From Acidobacteriaceae bacterium (GTDB lineage Bacteria; Acidobacteriota; Terriglobia; Terriglobales; Acidobacteriaceae), in the NCBI GenBank assembly GCA_003134855.1, contig PLCS01000009.1, positions 80,327-144,326 of the forward strand: DNA of 64,000 nt, in the 5' to 3' direction. Position numbers and translations under genes: made by a program. Under the pieces are notes generated by a model. That model had not been told where the DNA came from. It searched no databases and saw only the letters and a list, made by a program, of their open reading frames with translations. Within the stretch, counting starts at the first letter, position 1, and every line of letters begins with the position of its first letter. Shown piece after piece: positions 8,608 to 16,980 of the stretch.

Positions 8608-9468
8608 GGTAGTGTCCTAATTTGTTTTTTGGACTCAAATGATCCCAAACAACCCGTATTACAAAAACTTCTCGACACTGCCCGGTATCCGGTGGGAGGA
8701 TTGCGGGTATGTGGATCGACATCGTCCTTTCTTTACTCTTGCTTCTTATCCCGCTACGGCTGGCCTATTTGGGGGTGCATATCACCATGCACCCTATAGC
8801 AAAACGCGATGAAGCGGGCAAGATCCGGATCAAGAGAGAGTTCTGGGCCTTAGCTATAGTGGCCTCCCTAGTGGTCGTCGCACAAGGAATTAGGAACGGT
8901 ACAGTGATGGAATCAATCACAAAAAGCCGAGAGGGTATTATCCGCGAAACGCGCACTATTCCGGCGCTCTACTCTCGGGCCATAAAGGCTGGACAGCCTT
9001 TGGCGTTTGATGTTTATTACAGAGCTTCTAACGATGTGTCCAAAGTCAAATCGTACCATGAGGTCTTTGTCGTTAGAGGGGAACGGTCTATTCCGCAAGA
9101 GAATGATATGTACTTGGTGGCGCAGTCACTCTCTAAAAGAATGGCGCTTCTTGAGAACGGAGTAGATGAGGCGGGAAATGTACCGTGGCATCTAACTGCA
9201 TCATCCGGTAGGCCGTTAACACAGGAAGAAGAGAGCGGGATTGTCTCGGGACAGTACGTCGTGTTTATCGTGGGGTTTACGCAATGGCAAAATCCTTCTG
9301 GATCGAGCAATTCCACACTTTTATGTGAATGGTTGGATCCAAATCAAAAACAAGTTATTGCGGATGATGCACCTTGGCATTTTTGCAGGGGCCATTAGCC
9401 CGTATTCGCGGCATTTTGGACGCCGCAATCGGAGGATGAGCCTGTGGATTTCAAATTAGGACACTACC
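8608..9468 (+). mobile_element. 861-bp inverted-repeat element with 8-bp target duplication
   Basis: The left end GGTAGTGTCCTAATTTG (8608-8624) is matched perfectly by its reverse complement at 9452-9468. GAAAATCC lies immediately outside both ends (8600-8607 and 9469-9476), a perfect 8-bp target duplication. No transposase is present; the only gene inside encodes a membrane protein. Eight-base duplications occur in the IS1595, ISL3 and IS66 groups among others; the ends alone do not fix the family. The exact repeats and duplication suggest recent trans-mobilisation. Confidence 0.88.
8709..9398 (+). CDS. Membrane-anchored hypothetical protein carried by the 861-bp element
   Basis: A 229-aa protein I do not recognise. 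Residues 5-25 and about 47-62 are hydrophobic, giving two membrane helices; residues 63-229 should lie on one face of the membrane and are rich in beta-type alternation, with FDVYYRASNDVSK, YVVFIVGF and two Cys near the C-terminus (CEW, HFC). ATG at 8709 has GGGAGGATT upstream. It is the sole cargo of the inverted-repeat element, so it travels as a passenger gene. GC is lower than the neighbours. Whether it benefits the host or the element is unknown. Confidence 0.72.
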   Translation: MWIDIVLSLLLLLIPLRLAYLGVHITMHPIAKRDEAGKIRIKREFWALAIVASLVVVAQGIRNGTVMESITKSREGIIRETRTIPALYSRAIKAGQPLAFDVYYRASNDVSKVKSYHEVFVVRGERSIPQENDMYLVAQSLSKRMALLENGVDEAGNVPWHLTASSGRPLTQEEESGIVSGQYVVFIVGFTQWQNPSGSSNSTLLCEWLDPNQKQVIADDAPWHFCRGH

Positions 9469-9476
9469 GAAAATCC

Positions 9477-9497
9477 AGACCTGGGCCACCCAGTGTG
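9477..9497 (+). repeat. Hairpin repeat copy 2, right part
   Basis: AGACCTGGGCCACCCAG completes the hairpin repeat interrupted by the 861-bp element; its first nine bases pair with 8591-8599. Confidence 0.6.
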
Positions 9498-9530
9498 ACT
9501 GCGGCGTTAGAGTGGTAGCTGAGGGTTGCT

Positions 9531-10217
9531 TTGACCAACGCGCGCACCATCCGCAAGACGCCCGCACGCCGGCTCAGGCCCCGGCGCATGGCCTTGCGTC
9601 GGCGGCGCATGGGCTGGCAGGGCCGGTTGACGCTGGCCGCGCTCGTATTGGTTGTTGGTCTGCTGGCCTGGGGAGTGGTTGCCCGCCTGCTTGCGCCCGT
9701 CTCCAACACCGCGCTCACCCGCTTTGACGCCATCATTGTGCTGGGCTCTCCGGCAGACAGCGACGGCAATCCCACGCCGGCACAGTTGGCCCGCGTGACC
9801 GAGGGCGTGCATGAGTATGAGCGGGGCGTGGCGCCACGGCTGATCCTGACCGGCGGAGCGGCGCGCAACCAGTTTGTGGAGGCGAGGGTGATGGCGCGCT
9901 CGGCGCACGCGCAGGGCATTCCCGAGCAGGCCATTATTCTTGAGCCGGAGGCCCGGGATACGATCGAGAACGCCTGTTACGCGGTGCGGATCATGAAGGC
10001 GCACGGCTGGAGGTCGGCGGAGGTGGTCTCCAGCGCCAGCCATCTGTCGCGCGCGGGCATCATCTTCAACGGCCTGCCGCTTGCGTGGCGCACCCATGCC
10101 GCGCCGCCGCTGGAGCCGCAACCGGCGGCTTACCAATGGGCCGCGGAGGCCGTCGAAGACTTGAAGACGATGCGCTACCTGGTTTGGACGCGCTGGAGCG
10201 AGCGCTGCGAGCCGTAG
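9531..10217 (+). CDS. YdcF/SanA-like DUF218 membrane protein
   Basis: A 228-aa protein with one membrane helix (about residues 31-52) after a very Arg-rich N-terminus, then a DUF218 domain: FDAIIVLGSPADSDGN, RVTEGVHEYERGVAPRLILTGG, VMARSAHAQGIPEQAIILE, RDTIENACYAVRIMKAHGW and VVSSASHLSRAGIIF. DUF218 proteins (SanA, ElyC, YdcF) are linked to envelope integrity and peptidoglycan or lipid-carrier metabolism; the reaction is not established. The start used is TTG at 9531; ATG at 9588 is an alternative that still keeps the helix. Confidence 0.85.
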   Translation: MTNARTIRKTPARRLRPRRMALRRRRMGWQGRLTLAALVLVVGLLAWGVVARLLAPVSNTALTRFDAIIVLGSPADSDGNPTPAQLARVTEGVHEYERGVAPRLILTGGAARNQFVEARVMARSAHAQGIPEQAIILEPEARDTIENACYAVRIMKAHGWRSAEVVSSASHLSRAGIIFNGLPLAWRTHAAPPLEPQPAAYQWAAEAVEDLKTMRYLVWTRWSERCEP

Positions 10218-10344
10218 GACCGGGGGACTTGGGACTGAGGGACCAGGAAGCGGCGGAGGTTGGCGGGATTTTTTTAGAAGACGCCCGCAGATGCCGCCCG
10301 GTTCGCGTTGTCCCCCATCGGCATCGTCTAGTAAGCTGAATAGG

Positions 10345-11070
10345 ATGCGTCTCTCCGTAAGTCATACCGCCGCTCTTGCCGCCGTAGCCGCTTTGGCTAT
10401 GTCGTTTACAACCCGCGCCCAGGCGCAAAGCACCGCCTCTCCGACGGCCGGCAATGGCACCTACATCGCCATCGACCCGCTGGCGAATGTGCGCTACGAC
10501 AACCGTTTCGATCTTTCGCTGGGCGCGGCCTACGGCCACATCCATGCCGGACCGGTCGCCCTGCAAGGGGCCAACCTGGGCGGACTCGATCTGACCGCCT
10601 CCTATTGGTTCAGCAAGCGCTGGGCTCTGGAAGGCTCGGGCCGCGGCTATCTGGGCACCAGCGGTGTCGCCAGTGTGGGGGGACAAAATGTTGGACTGAA
10701 TAATGTCCGAGGACCCTTCGTCAGCCAGTATCTTTTCGTTGCCGGACCCGAATGGCTGGGGCCGCACAACAAGCACGGCGATATTATGCTGCATGTGCTG
10801 GCGGGCGGAGCGCACTTTAATTCGCATGTATGGCCGCAAACGCCTGCAAGTGTGGGTTTCTACGACAATCAATTCGCCCCGGCCGCGGTCTTCGGCGGCC
10901 ATATCGACCTGAACCGCACGCCGCGCTGGGTCTTCCGCATCACGCCCGACGCGCTGTTTACCCGCTATGGCTTTAATTATGCCGTCGTCCCCGCGACCTC
11001 AAGCCCGCACGACAACTGGAACTTCGGCATTTCGGTTGGTGTGGAGTACAAGTTCAAGACGAAGCGCTAG
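10345..11070 (+). CDS. Outer-membrane beta-barrel protein
   Basis: A 241-aa secreted protein. The N-terminus MRLSVSHTAALAAVAALAMS...RAQA is a Sec signal peptide cleaved near residue 28. The mature part has alternating polar/hydrophobic strands with aromatic girdles (RYDNRFDLSLGAAYGHIHAG, LTASYWFSKRWALEGSGRGY) and ends FGISVGVEYKFKTKR, typical of OmpA-like or outer-membrane beta-barrel domains of acidobacteria. ATG at 10345 follows AGCTGAATAGG and gives a clean signal peptide, whereas an earlier in-frame ATG at 10291 does not. No ligand can be proposed. Confidence 0.85.
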   Translation: MRLSVSHTAALAAVAALAMSFTTRAQAQSTASPTAGNGTYIAIDPLANVRYDNRFDLSLGAAYGHIHAGPVALQGANLGGLDLTASYWFSKRWALEGSGRGYLGTSGVASVGGQNVGLNNVRGPFVSQYLFVAGPEWLGPHNKHGDIMLHVLAGGAHFNSHVWPQTPASVGFYDNQFAPAAVFGGHIDLNRTPRWVFRITPDALFTRYGFNYAVVPATSSPHDNWNFGISVGVEYKFKTKR

Positions 11071-11364
11071 CAGACCGGCGCCCCGGCCAGTGAGCCGGCA
11101 GCAGCCGCACCCAAACGGTATTTTTCCCATTCCGGAGTTTCCCTCGAGGAAGATTTGCCGGCGGCGGCTCCGGACATGTTTCTGTGGCAGCCAGCTTCGG
11201 TAATGTGTGAAGGGCAGCCGAAGTCTCTGGGCTGTGGTATTCTCCATCCTCCGGCAATTCCTGGATAAAGATGTTGCCGGAAGATATGCTGGATTGGAGA
11301 GCGGCGCTTCCGCCCCCGGCGGGGATGCACCCGGCGAGCATCAGCACGAAGGCAGGGTTCAGCG
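11071..11364. other. Interval before glgC without a supported gene
   Basis: About 290 bp between the barrel gene and glgC. It contains GC-rich imperfect inverted repeats (GCCGGC words at 11157-11163 and 11275-11285) and a minus-strand frame with a lipobox-like start that I do not accept as a gene. It probably holds the glgC promoter. Confidence 0.4.
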
Positions 11365-12618
11365 ATGAGAGACACACTTGGAGTATTGCTAGCGGGCGGC
11401 GCGGGAGAACGGCTCTTCCCCCTCACCCGCGATCGCGCCAAACCGGCCGTGCCCTTTGGCGGACACTATCGCATCATCGACATCACTCTCTCCAACTGCA
11501 TCAACTCCGGCCTGCGCAAGGTCTTCATCCTGACGCAGTACAAGGCGCTCTCGCTTAACCGGCACATCCGCGAAGGGTGGACGGGGATTGTGGCCCAGGA
11601 GCTGGGCGAGTTCTTCGAGTTGCTGCCGCCCATGCAGCGCACCGGCGCCAATTGGTACATGGGCACCGCCGATGCGGTTTATCAGAATATTTATTCGATC
11701 GGCAGCGAGCAACCCAAGCACATGATCATCCTCCAGGGCGACGCCATCTACAAGATGAACTACAGCCGGATGCTGGAGTACCACAAGGAGACCAAGGCCG
11801 AGGTCACGCTGGCCACGCTGCCGATCTCGCCGGACGAAACGAAGCGCTTCGGCGTGGTGGAGGTGGGCAAGACAGGCGAGGTGCTTGGCTTCCAGGAAAA
11901 GCCTGTCACCACCAGCTTCCGCTCGCCCTTTAATCCCGGTTCCGTGGATGCATCGATGGGCGTCTACATCTTCAATACTGAAGTGCTCCTGAAGGCGCTG
12001 ATCGCCGACGCCGAGGACCCGGCTTCGAGGCACGACTTTGGCCACGACATTTTGCCCAATATGCTGGGCAAGAAGAAGATGATGGCTTACAACTTCGTCG
12101 ATGAGAACAAGAAGCAGGCGCTCTATTGGCGCGATGTGGGCACACTGGACGCTTACTACGACGCCAACCTGGATCTTTGCTCAGTTTCGCCGACCTTCAA
12201 CCTCTACGACAAGAACTGGCCCATCCGCACCCGCGTGCGCCAGTATCCGCCGGCCAAGTTCGTCTTCGGCGAGCCGGGCCGCTCAGGCATGGCGGTCAAC
12301 TCGGTGATCACCGCCGGCGTCATCATCTCCGGCGCGTCGGTGACAAATTGCGTGGTCTCGCAGGATGTGCGCGTCAACTCCTACTCGACGGTGGATGCCA
12401 GCATCATCTTCTCGCACGTCAATATCGGGCGGCACTGCCGCATCCGGAGAGCCATCATCGACCGCCACGTTCACATTCCGGAGGGCACCATCATCGGCTA
12501 CGATCCGGTCGAGGACAAGCGCCGCTACTTCGTTACGCCATCGGGGCTGACCATCGTCACCCGCGACGCCTCGCTCTTCGAGAATCCCGTTGAGCCGGAG
12601 TTCTCGCAGCGGTATTAG
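11365..12618 (+). CDS. glgC: Glucose-1-phosphate adenylyltransferase
   Basis: Makes ADP-glucose from glucose-1-phosphate and ATP, the committed step of bacterial glycogen synthesis. The 417-aa length is normal. The N-terminal nucleotidyltransferase shows LLAGGAGERLFPLTRDRAKPA and the sugar-site region GTADAVYQN; FGVVEV, FQEKP and DFGHDILP follow. The C-terminal left-handed beta-helix begins near residue 300 with hexapeptides such as VINSVITAGVIISGASV and INIGRHCRIRRAIID. Start ATG at 11365 gives the canonical N-terminus. No other glycogen gene is adjacent. Confidence 0.96.
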   Translation: MRDTLGVLLAGGAGERLFPLTRDRAKPAVPFGGHYRIIDITLSNCINSGLRKVFILTQYKALSLNRHIREGWTGIVAQELGEFFELLPPMQRTGANWYMGTADAVYQNIYSIGSEQPKHMIILQGDAIYKMNYSRMLEYHKETKAEVTLATLPISPDETKRFGVVEVGKTGEVLGFQEKPVTTSFRSPFNPGSVDASMGVYIFNTEVLLKALIADAEDPASRHDFGHDILPNMLGKKKMMAYNFVDENKKQALYWRDVGTLDAYYDANLDLCSVSPTFNLYDKNWPIRTRVRQYPPAKFVFGEPGRSGMAVNSVITAGVIISGASVTNCVVSQDVRVNSYSTVDASIIFSHVNIGRHCRIRRAIIDRHVHIPEGTIIGYDPVEDKRRYFVTPSGLTIVTRDASLFENPVEPEFSQRY

Positions 12619-12815
12619 AACCGCACCATGAAGGCTGCAACGGTTGGAATGGCCGGGCGGCGGCATTTCAGCGCCTCGGAGAGGGCTGGCCCCCGCCTGC
12701 GGAATCGTCCGCCTCTATCTCATCTCCAATGAGTAAGGATCCTGACAGGAAACGGTTCGACACATTTGCCTGGTCCTGCTAGACTTTTCCAAACATCCCT
12801 TGGTCAGGAAACGAC

Positions 12816-14228
12816 ATGGCTGCCCAGACGAAATCCCATGAATCAATGAGCAGCCGCTGGGCTGAGTTTCGCCTTATTCCGCGCATCGAAAGCGATCCCT
12901 GGACAGTTTCTTTCGCTCAGACCACGCTGGGCAAAGCGGCCATGCTGGCCGCGTTCGGCGGCGGGATCCTTGTCATGATGCGCGATCCTCTCGCGTGGCT
13001 GGCCTTGATGCTGGGACTCACGCTCATTACTTTCATGCCTGCGCGGCGACGCTTGATTTTGGCCGTTGCCCCCATACTATTGGTTGTTCTGCAAACCTTC
13101 TGGAAGCCGTTGCTCCTGGGTTTGAATTTGGCGGTCATAGCTTTGGGGATATTCCTGTACTGGTGCACCATGAGGTGGCCTAAATCGCGGTTTGGGCAAA
13201 GGCCGGTTGCGTTTCTTCTTGGCGGGTTCTCCGCGCTGATCCTACTGGCGTGCGCCGCCGCGCCGCAATCATTGCCGTACTCGATACTATGGGATCTGGT
13301 TGGCCTCATGGCAAGTTATATTTGGTTCATTGCGTATGCGGTGAGTGACCGGAACTCGCAGCCCGCGCGCGATCTGACGCTGGAGCTGGCGTCCTTCCAC
13401 CCTGTGTGGGGATTCACGAACACGCCGTTTCCCAAGGGCGCCGCATATCTTCGCCGCATTGAGGCGCAGAATCCAGAGCAACTGGCAATTGTGCAATTAA
13501 AGGGATTGAAGCTGCTTGCGTGGACAATTCTGCTGGCGGTCTTCCAATTCTTTTGGTTTAGATTCTTTCACGGTTATTTGCACATTCCTACATCTACAGA
13601 AGCATTGACTCTAAGTGTACACGGGACGCCCGTAGCATGGCATTTGCGCTGGGAAAGCCTGATCCTCGCATTTTTCGAGCTGATTCTGAGCATCTCGATT
13701 ATGGGACATAGAATCATCGCCGGCTGCCGCATGGCGGGATTCAACGCTCTGCGGAATACATACCGGCCGCTATCTTCGACAACCATCGCTGAATTCTTCA
13801 ACAGGTTCTATTACTATTTCAAAGAATTGCTCGTTGACTTATTTTTCTATCCGGTCTTTCTCCGCTACTGGAAAGGGCATAGGCGGCTGCGCCTGGCCTT
13901 TGCAACCTTCGCGGCGGCATTTTTTGGCAATGCATTCTATCACTTCACGCGCGACTGGCAGATGATCCGCGATCATGGTATATGGGTAGCTATTCAAGAC
14001 TTCCGCGCGTACTTGTGCTACTGCGCCATTTTGGCGGCGGGGCTATGTGTTTCTCAACTGCGAAAACGCGGGCCCATGCCAACGGGCTTTGTTCGCGGAC
14101 GCCTCGTTCCTGCAATGGGTGTTTGTCTGTTCTACTGCTTGCTGAATGTGTTTGATTCCGGAGTGCAAGGTTATCCGCTTATCAGTCATTTCAGATATCT
14201 GGCAAGTTTGTTCTTTATTCACTTCTAG
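12816..14228 (+). CDS. MBOAT-like polytopic membrane protein, dlt-like module
   Basis: A 470-aa protein with about ten hydrophobic helices. The C-terminal half resembles the membrane-bound O-acyltransferase fold: TTIAEFFNRFYYYFKELLVDLFFYPVF corresponds to the amphipathic WNRxW-type segment, and FGNAFYHF carries a His in the place of the catalytic MBOAT His. The next gene, 9 nt on, encodes a carrier protein, and the convergent gene beyond that an adenylating enzyme. This is the DltB-DltC-DltA logic by which an activated amino or other acyl group crosses the membrane onto a cell-surface acceptor. No DltD is seen. The family call rests on pattern and context, so it is tentative. Confidence 0.62.
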   Translation: MAAQTKSHESMSSRWAEFRLIPRIESDPWTVSFAQTTLGKAAMLAAFGGGILVMMRDPLAWLALMLGLTLITFMPARRRLILAVAPILLVVLQTFWKPLLLGLNLAVIALGIFLYWCTMRWPKSRFGQRPVAFLLGGFSALILLACAAAPQSLPYSILWDLVGLMASYIWFIAYAVSDRNSQPARDLTLELASFHPVWGFTNTPFPKGAAYLRRIEAQNPEQLAIVQLKGLKLLAWTILLAVFQFFWFRFFHGYLHIPTSTEALTLSVHGTPVAWHLRWESLILAFFELILSISIMGHRIIAGCRMAGFNALRNTYRPLSSTTIAEFFNRFYYYFKELLVDLFFYPVFLRYWKGHRRLRLAFATFAAAFFGNAFYHFTRDWQMIRDHGIWVAIQDFRAYLCYCAILAAGLCVSQLRKRGPMPTGFVRGRLVPAMGVCLFYCLLNVFDSGVQGYPLISHFRYLASLFFIHF

Positions 14229-14237
14229 GAGGCATTG

Positions 14238-14489
14238 ATGAAGGGAATTGCGGAGATCCATGATTTTGTGCAGAGCCTTTTGACCCGCATCGGCGATGAT
14301 GGTCCGCTGGCGAACCAGGATTCCCTACTTGTCAGCGGACGGCTTCAGTCGATAGACGCGGTGGAAATAGTCGTCTTTCTCGAAGAGAACTTCGCAATCG
14401 ATTTTGCGGAGATTGGCTTTGATCGAGAGCAGATCGACAGCATCAACGCGATTTATGCCCTGACGCAAGGTGCCGGGAATCGCAATTGA
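14238..14489 (+). CDS. Acyl/peptidyl carrier protein, DltC-like
   Basis: An 83-aa carrier protein. The 4'-phosphopantetheine Ser lies in SGRLQSIDAVEIVVF; the usual Asp before Ser is Gln here, while the downstream acidic helix is normal. The length fits stand-alone carriers such as DltC. ATG at 14238 is preceded by AGGAGG with 5-nt spacing, better than the TTG three bases earlier. It is probably co-transcribed with the MBOAT-like gene and charged by the convergent adenylation enzyme. Confidence 0.82.
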   Translation: MKGIAEIHDFVQSLLTRIGDDGPLANQDSLLVSGRLQSIDAVEIVVFLEENFAIDFAEIGFDREQIDSINAIYALTQGAGNRN

Positions 14490-14565
14490 GCAGCCAAGCT
14501 GCCAGACTTCCTGCCTGTAGAAGAAGGCGCGCCTGTGCAAGCGAGGCTGACCTCCACAGAGCACT

Positions 14566-16155
14566 TCAATGTTTTGGTCCCTTGTTGCTCTCCCTGGCTA
14601 GCAGGACTTGAAGATTTTTTCGGTCGACTTTGCCATTGTTGTTCAAGGGCAATTCCGGAAGGACATGGATTCGGGTAGGTACCATGTAGGCGGGGAGCCG
14701 TTGCTGCATGGCAGCCTTGATATGGCTTGTTGGACCAGAGAAGCCGCCGAGAAAGGCAACAATACCCGAGGCGCTGCCTCCATACTGGGGCCAGGCAAGG
14801 GCAGCCACGGAGTTGCATCCAGTGACATCGCGCAGATGACTTTCTACCTCTCCGAGTTCCACGCGATATCCGAGCACCTTCACCTGATGATCGATTCGGC
14901 CCAGGAAGTGAAAGACCCCGCTGCTGTCCCGCTGAGCGAGGTCTCCAGTTCGGTACCAGCGCTCTCCATCAATTAGCACAAATCTCGTTCGGGTCATTTC
15001 TTCGTCATCAAGATAACCAAGCGCGAGTTGTGGGCCGGAGAGAAGCAGTTCTCCGTCGACTCCATCGCTAACCCATTGCAACTCCGGCGAGGCAATAGCC
15101 GCCTTCATACCGGGATAAGGCCGGCCGATTGCTACACAATCTCGCGTCAAGGCGCATCCTGGTGCATAGTCTTCTCCGAGGCACATAACCGCCGCCTCTG
15201 TCGGACCATACATGTTGGTGACCGTCGAGGACGGTGCTGCCGCCTGCCATGCCGCAGCGGTACTGGAAAGAAGCGGTTCTCCGCAGAACAGAGTTTGCCG
15301 GATCGATGGAAACGAGTCCGGCTTGAGCAGACCCATCCTGGCCATTACAGCCGCTGTGGATGGAACAGAATACCACGCTGTGAGCTGGTGTTCCTGAATG
15401 AACTTTGCCGGAGCCATCGACTGATTGGCGGGAATAATGTGCAGCGATGCTCCGGCCCGCCAGGTTGAAAACATATTATAAACCGAGATATCAAAGCTGG
15501 TAGAAGAGGTCTCCGCCGCGCGATCATCTTGCGTGAGCGGATAATTCACATCCAGCGCCCGCAATAAGTGATCGACCGCTCCGACTGGGACGGCGACTGC
15601 CTTGGGAACGCCCGTGCTCCCGGATGTGTAAATCATGTAACCCGGAGTGGCCGGGTCTACGTGAATAGGATCTTTTAGTCTCACGGAAAAGGGCAATTCA
15701 TCGTAGTTAGTAATGCGCGAAGTGGCAGCGGCCGGAATGTGCACTCGCCACGCAAGCACTTTGGAGGGGCATGACTCCAAAACGGCCGGGCTTAACATCT
15801 TCGATCCGGTAATGTCAGCGACCAGAGCATCGAGACCGCTGCGATTCAGGATTCCAATTACACCCGTTTCTGGCAGGGCAAGGTTAATTGGGACATACGC
15901 CGCACCTACCCAGGTAGCCGCCAATATGCCTACGCATGCGTCCAAGCTGCGGGATGCCAGGATGCCGACCCGTTTGGGCGGCGTGCCATCGCCGTACAGC
16001 CAGCTGGCGACGCGAATAACTTGATCAAGTACTTCTCGGTAACTGTATTCCTTGCCATCGGAGTATAGTGCAAGCCTGGATGGGTGGATGCTCGCCGATT
16101 CGTAAAAGGGTAGGGCAAGATTAAAATTAGCCTTGGCACTATCTGCTGAACTCAT
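14566..16155 (-). CDS. Amino-acid adenylation enzyme, DltA-like
   Basis: Stand-alone AMP-forming ligase of 529 aa. Adenylation core motifs are readable: YTSGSTGVPKA (A3, near residue 176), TSFDISVYNMF (A4), NMYGPTEAAV (A5), GELLLSGPQLALGYL (A6), WYRTGDL (A7), GRIDHQVKVLGYRVE (A8) and NNNGKVDRKNL (A10) with the catalytic Lys. No condensation or carrier domain is fused. It runs convergent to the MBOAT and carrier genes, 76 nt from the latter. It probably loads an amino acid onto that carrier. D-alanine is one possibility, but the specificity code was not computed and an NRPS-like starter role is possible. Confidence 0.85.
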   Translation of the reverse strand: MSSADSAKANFNLALPFYESASIHPSRLALYSDGKEYSYREVLDQVIRVASWLYGDGTPPKRVGILASRSLDACVGILAATWVGAAYVPINLALPETGVIGILNRSGLDALVADITGSKMLSPAVLESCPSKVLAWRVHIPAAATSRITNYDELPFSVRLKDPIHVDPATPGYMIYTSGSTGVPKAVAVPVGAVDHLLRALDVNYPLTQDDRAAETSSTSFDISVYNMFSTWRAGASLHIIPANQSMAPAKFIQEHQLTAWYSVPSTAAVMARMGLLKPDSFPSIRQTLFCGEPLLSSTAAAWQAAAPSSTVTNMYGPTEAAVMCLGEDYAPGCALTRDCVAIGRPYPGMKAAIASPELQWVSDGVDGELLLSGPQLALGYLDDEEMTRTRFVLIDGERWYRTGDLAQRDSSGVFHFLGRIDHQVKVLGYRVELGEVESHLRDVTGCNSVAALAWPQYGGSASGIVAFLGGFSGPTSHIKAAMQQRLPAYMVPTRIHVLPELPLNNNGKVDRKNLQVLLARESNKGPKH

Positions 16156-16320
16156 CGATCAATAGGCTCCTTATTGAAGATTATAGAGAACCGCCTTGCA
16201 ATTTCGCTAAACATTCATATGCCGGGCGGGTTACCCAAGTCTAGAGTATAAAAGAACCGGATGACCAGGATCACGATTTTGAACACTGGGATTACTGTGC
16301 TACACCAGAAGGAGATGAAG

Positions 16321-16815
16321 ATGCCCGCACTCACCCTGGAGATGATCTCCCTGCTCTCCCGCATCCGCGAGCTGGCCGCGATAGCGTCCTCGCTGAAGGC
16401 GCTGGAGAGAGGCGTCGTCGAGGCCATCGCCGCGCGGCTCTCGCATTACAACTGGACCGGCTTTTATTGGCTCGACCCCGGCGATGCGGAAACGCTGGTT
16501 CTCGGCGCTTTTATTGGCGAGCCGACGCCGCACGTGCGCATCCCTGTCACACGAGGCATCTGCGGCGCGGCGGTGGCTTCGGGCGAGACGGTTGTGGTGG
16601 ACGACGTGCATGCGGACCCGCGCTATCTCTCCTGCTCGATCAAGACAAAATCCGAGATCGTTGTTCCCATCCGCGCGCATGGCAAAGTCGTGGGCGAGAT
16701 CGATATTGACAGCCACACCCCGGCCGCCTTCACGGAGATCGACCGCAGATTCGTTGAAGAAACGGCGCGCATCGTCGGTGCGTTTATTGTGGAGCGTTGC
16801 GGCAGGACGATCTAG
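16321..16815 (+). CDS. GAF-domain protein, free methionine-R-sulfoxide reductase-like
   Basis: A 164-aa single GAF domain. The order NWTGFYWLDP, LVLGAFIGE, VRIPVTRGICGAA, DDVHADPRYLSC, SEIVVPI and GEIDIDSHTPAAF tracks closely with free methionine-(R)-sulfoxide reductase (fRMsr). Two of the three active-site Cys positions are kept (GIC and LSC), but the first (normally in an AC-V-RIP context) is replaced by PH. It may therefore use an altered thiol relay or only bind a ligand. ATG at 16321 has AAGGAG with 6-nt spacing. It stands alone, divergent from the DltA-like gene. Confidence 0.78.
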   Translation: MPALTLEMISLLSRIRELAAIASSLKALERGVVEAIAARLSHYNWTGFYWLDPGDAETLVLGAFIGEPTPHVRIPVTRGICGAAVASGETVVVDDVHADPRYLSCSIKTKSEIVVPIRAHGKVVGEIDIDSHTPAAFTEIDRRFVEETARIVGAFIVERCGRTI

Positions 16816-16980
16816 TGCTGAGACTGTGTGATTTGGTAATTGTTCCTGAACAAATGCGGGCGTGGACGCCCGCACGACAGCCGGTCTGGAGACCGGCGCT
16901 ACATTCCAGCCATTACAAAATCACGCGGTCTCGGTACTAGTACTCCAGTTGAAGTCGAAGGTTCCGGAGGGAGGCGCACT

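Noticed and set aside
11054..11377. Minus-strand frame starting with a lipobox-like sequence (LAGC)
   Set aside because: The signal-like start is short, the rest is low-complexity, and it overlaps the ends of the barrel gene and glgC. No ribosome-binding site is visible.
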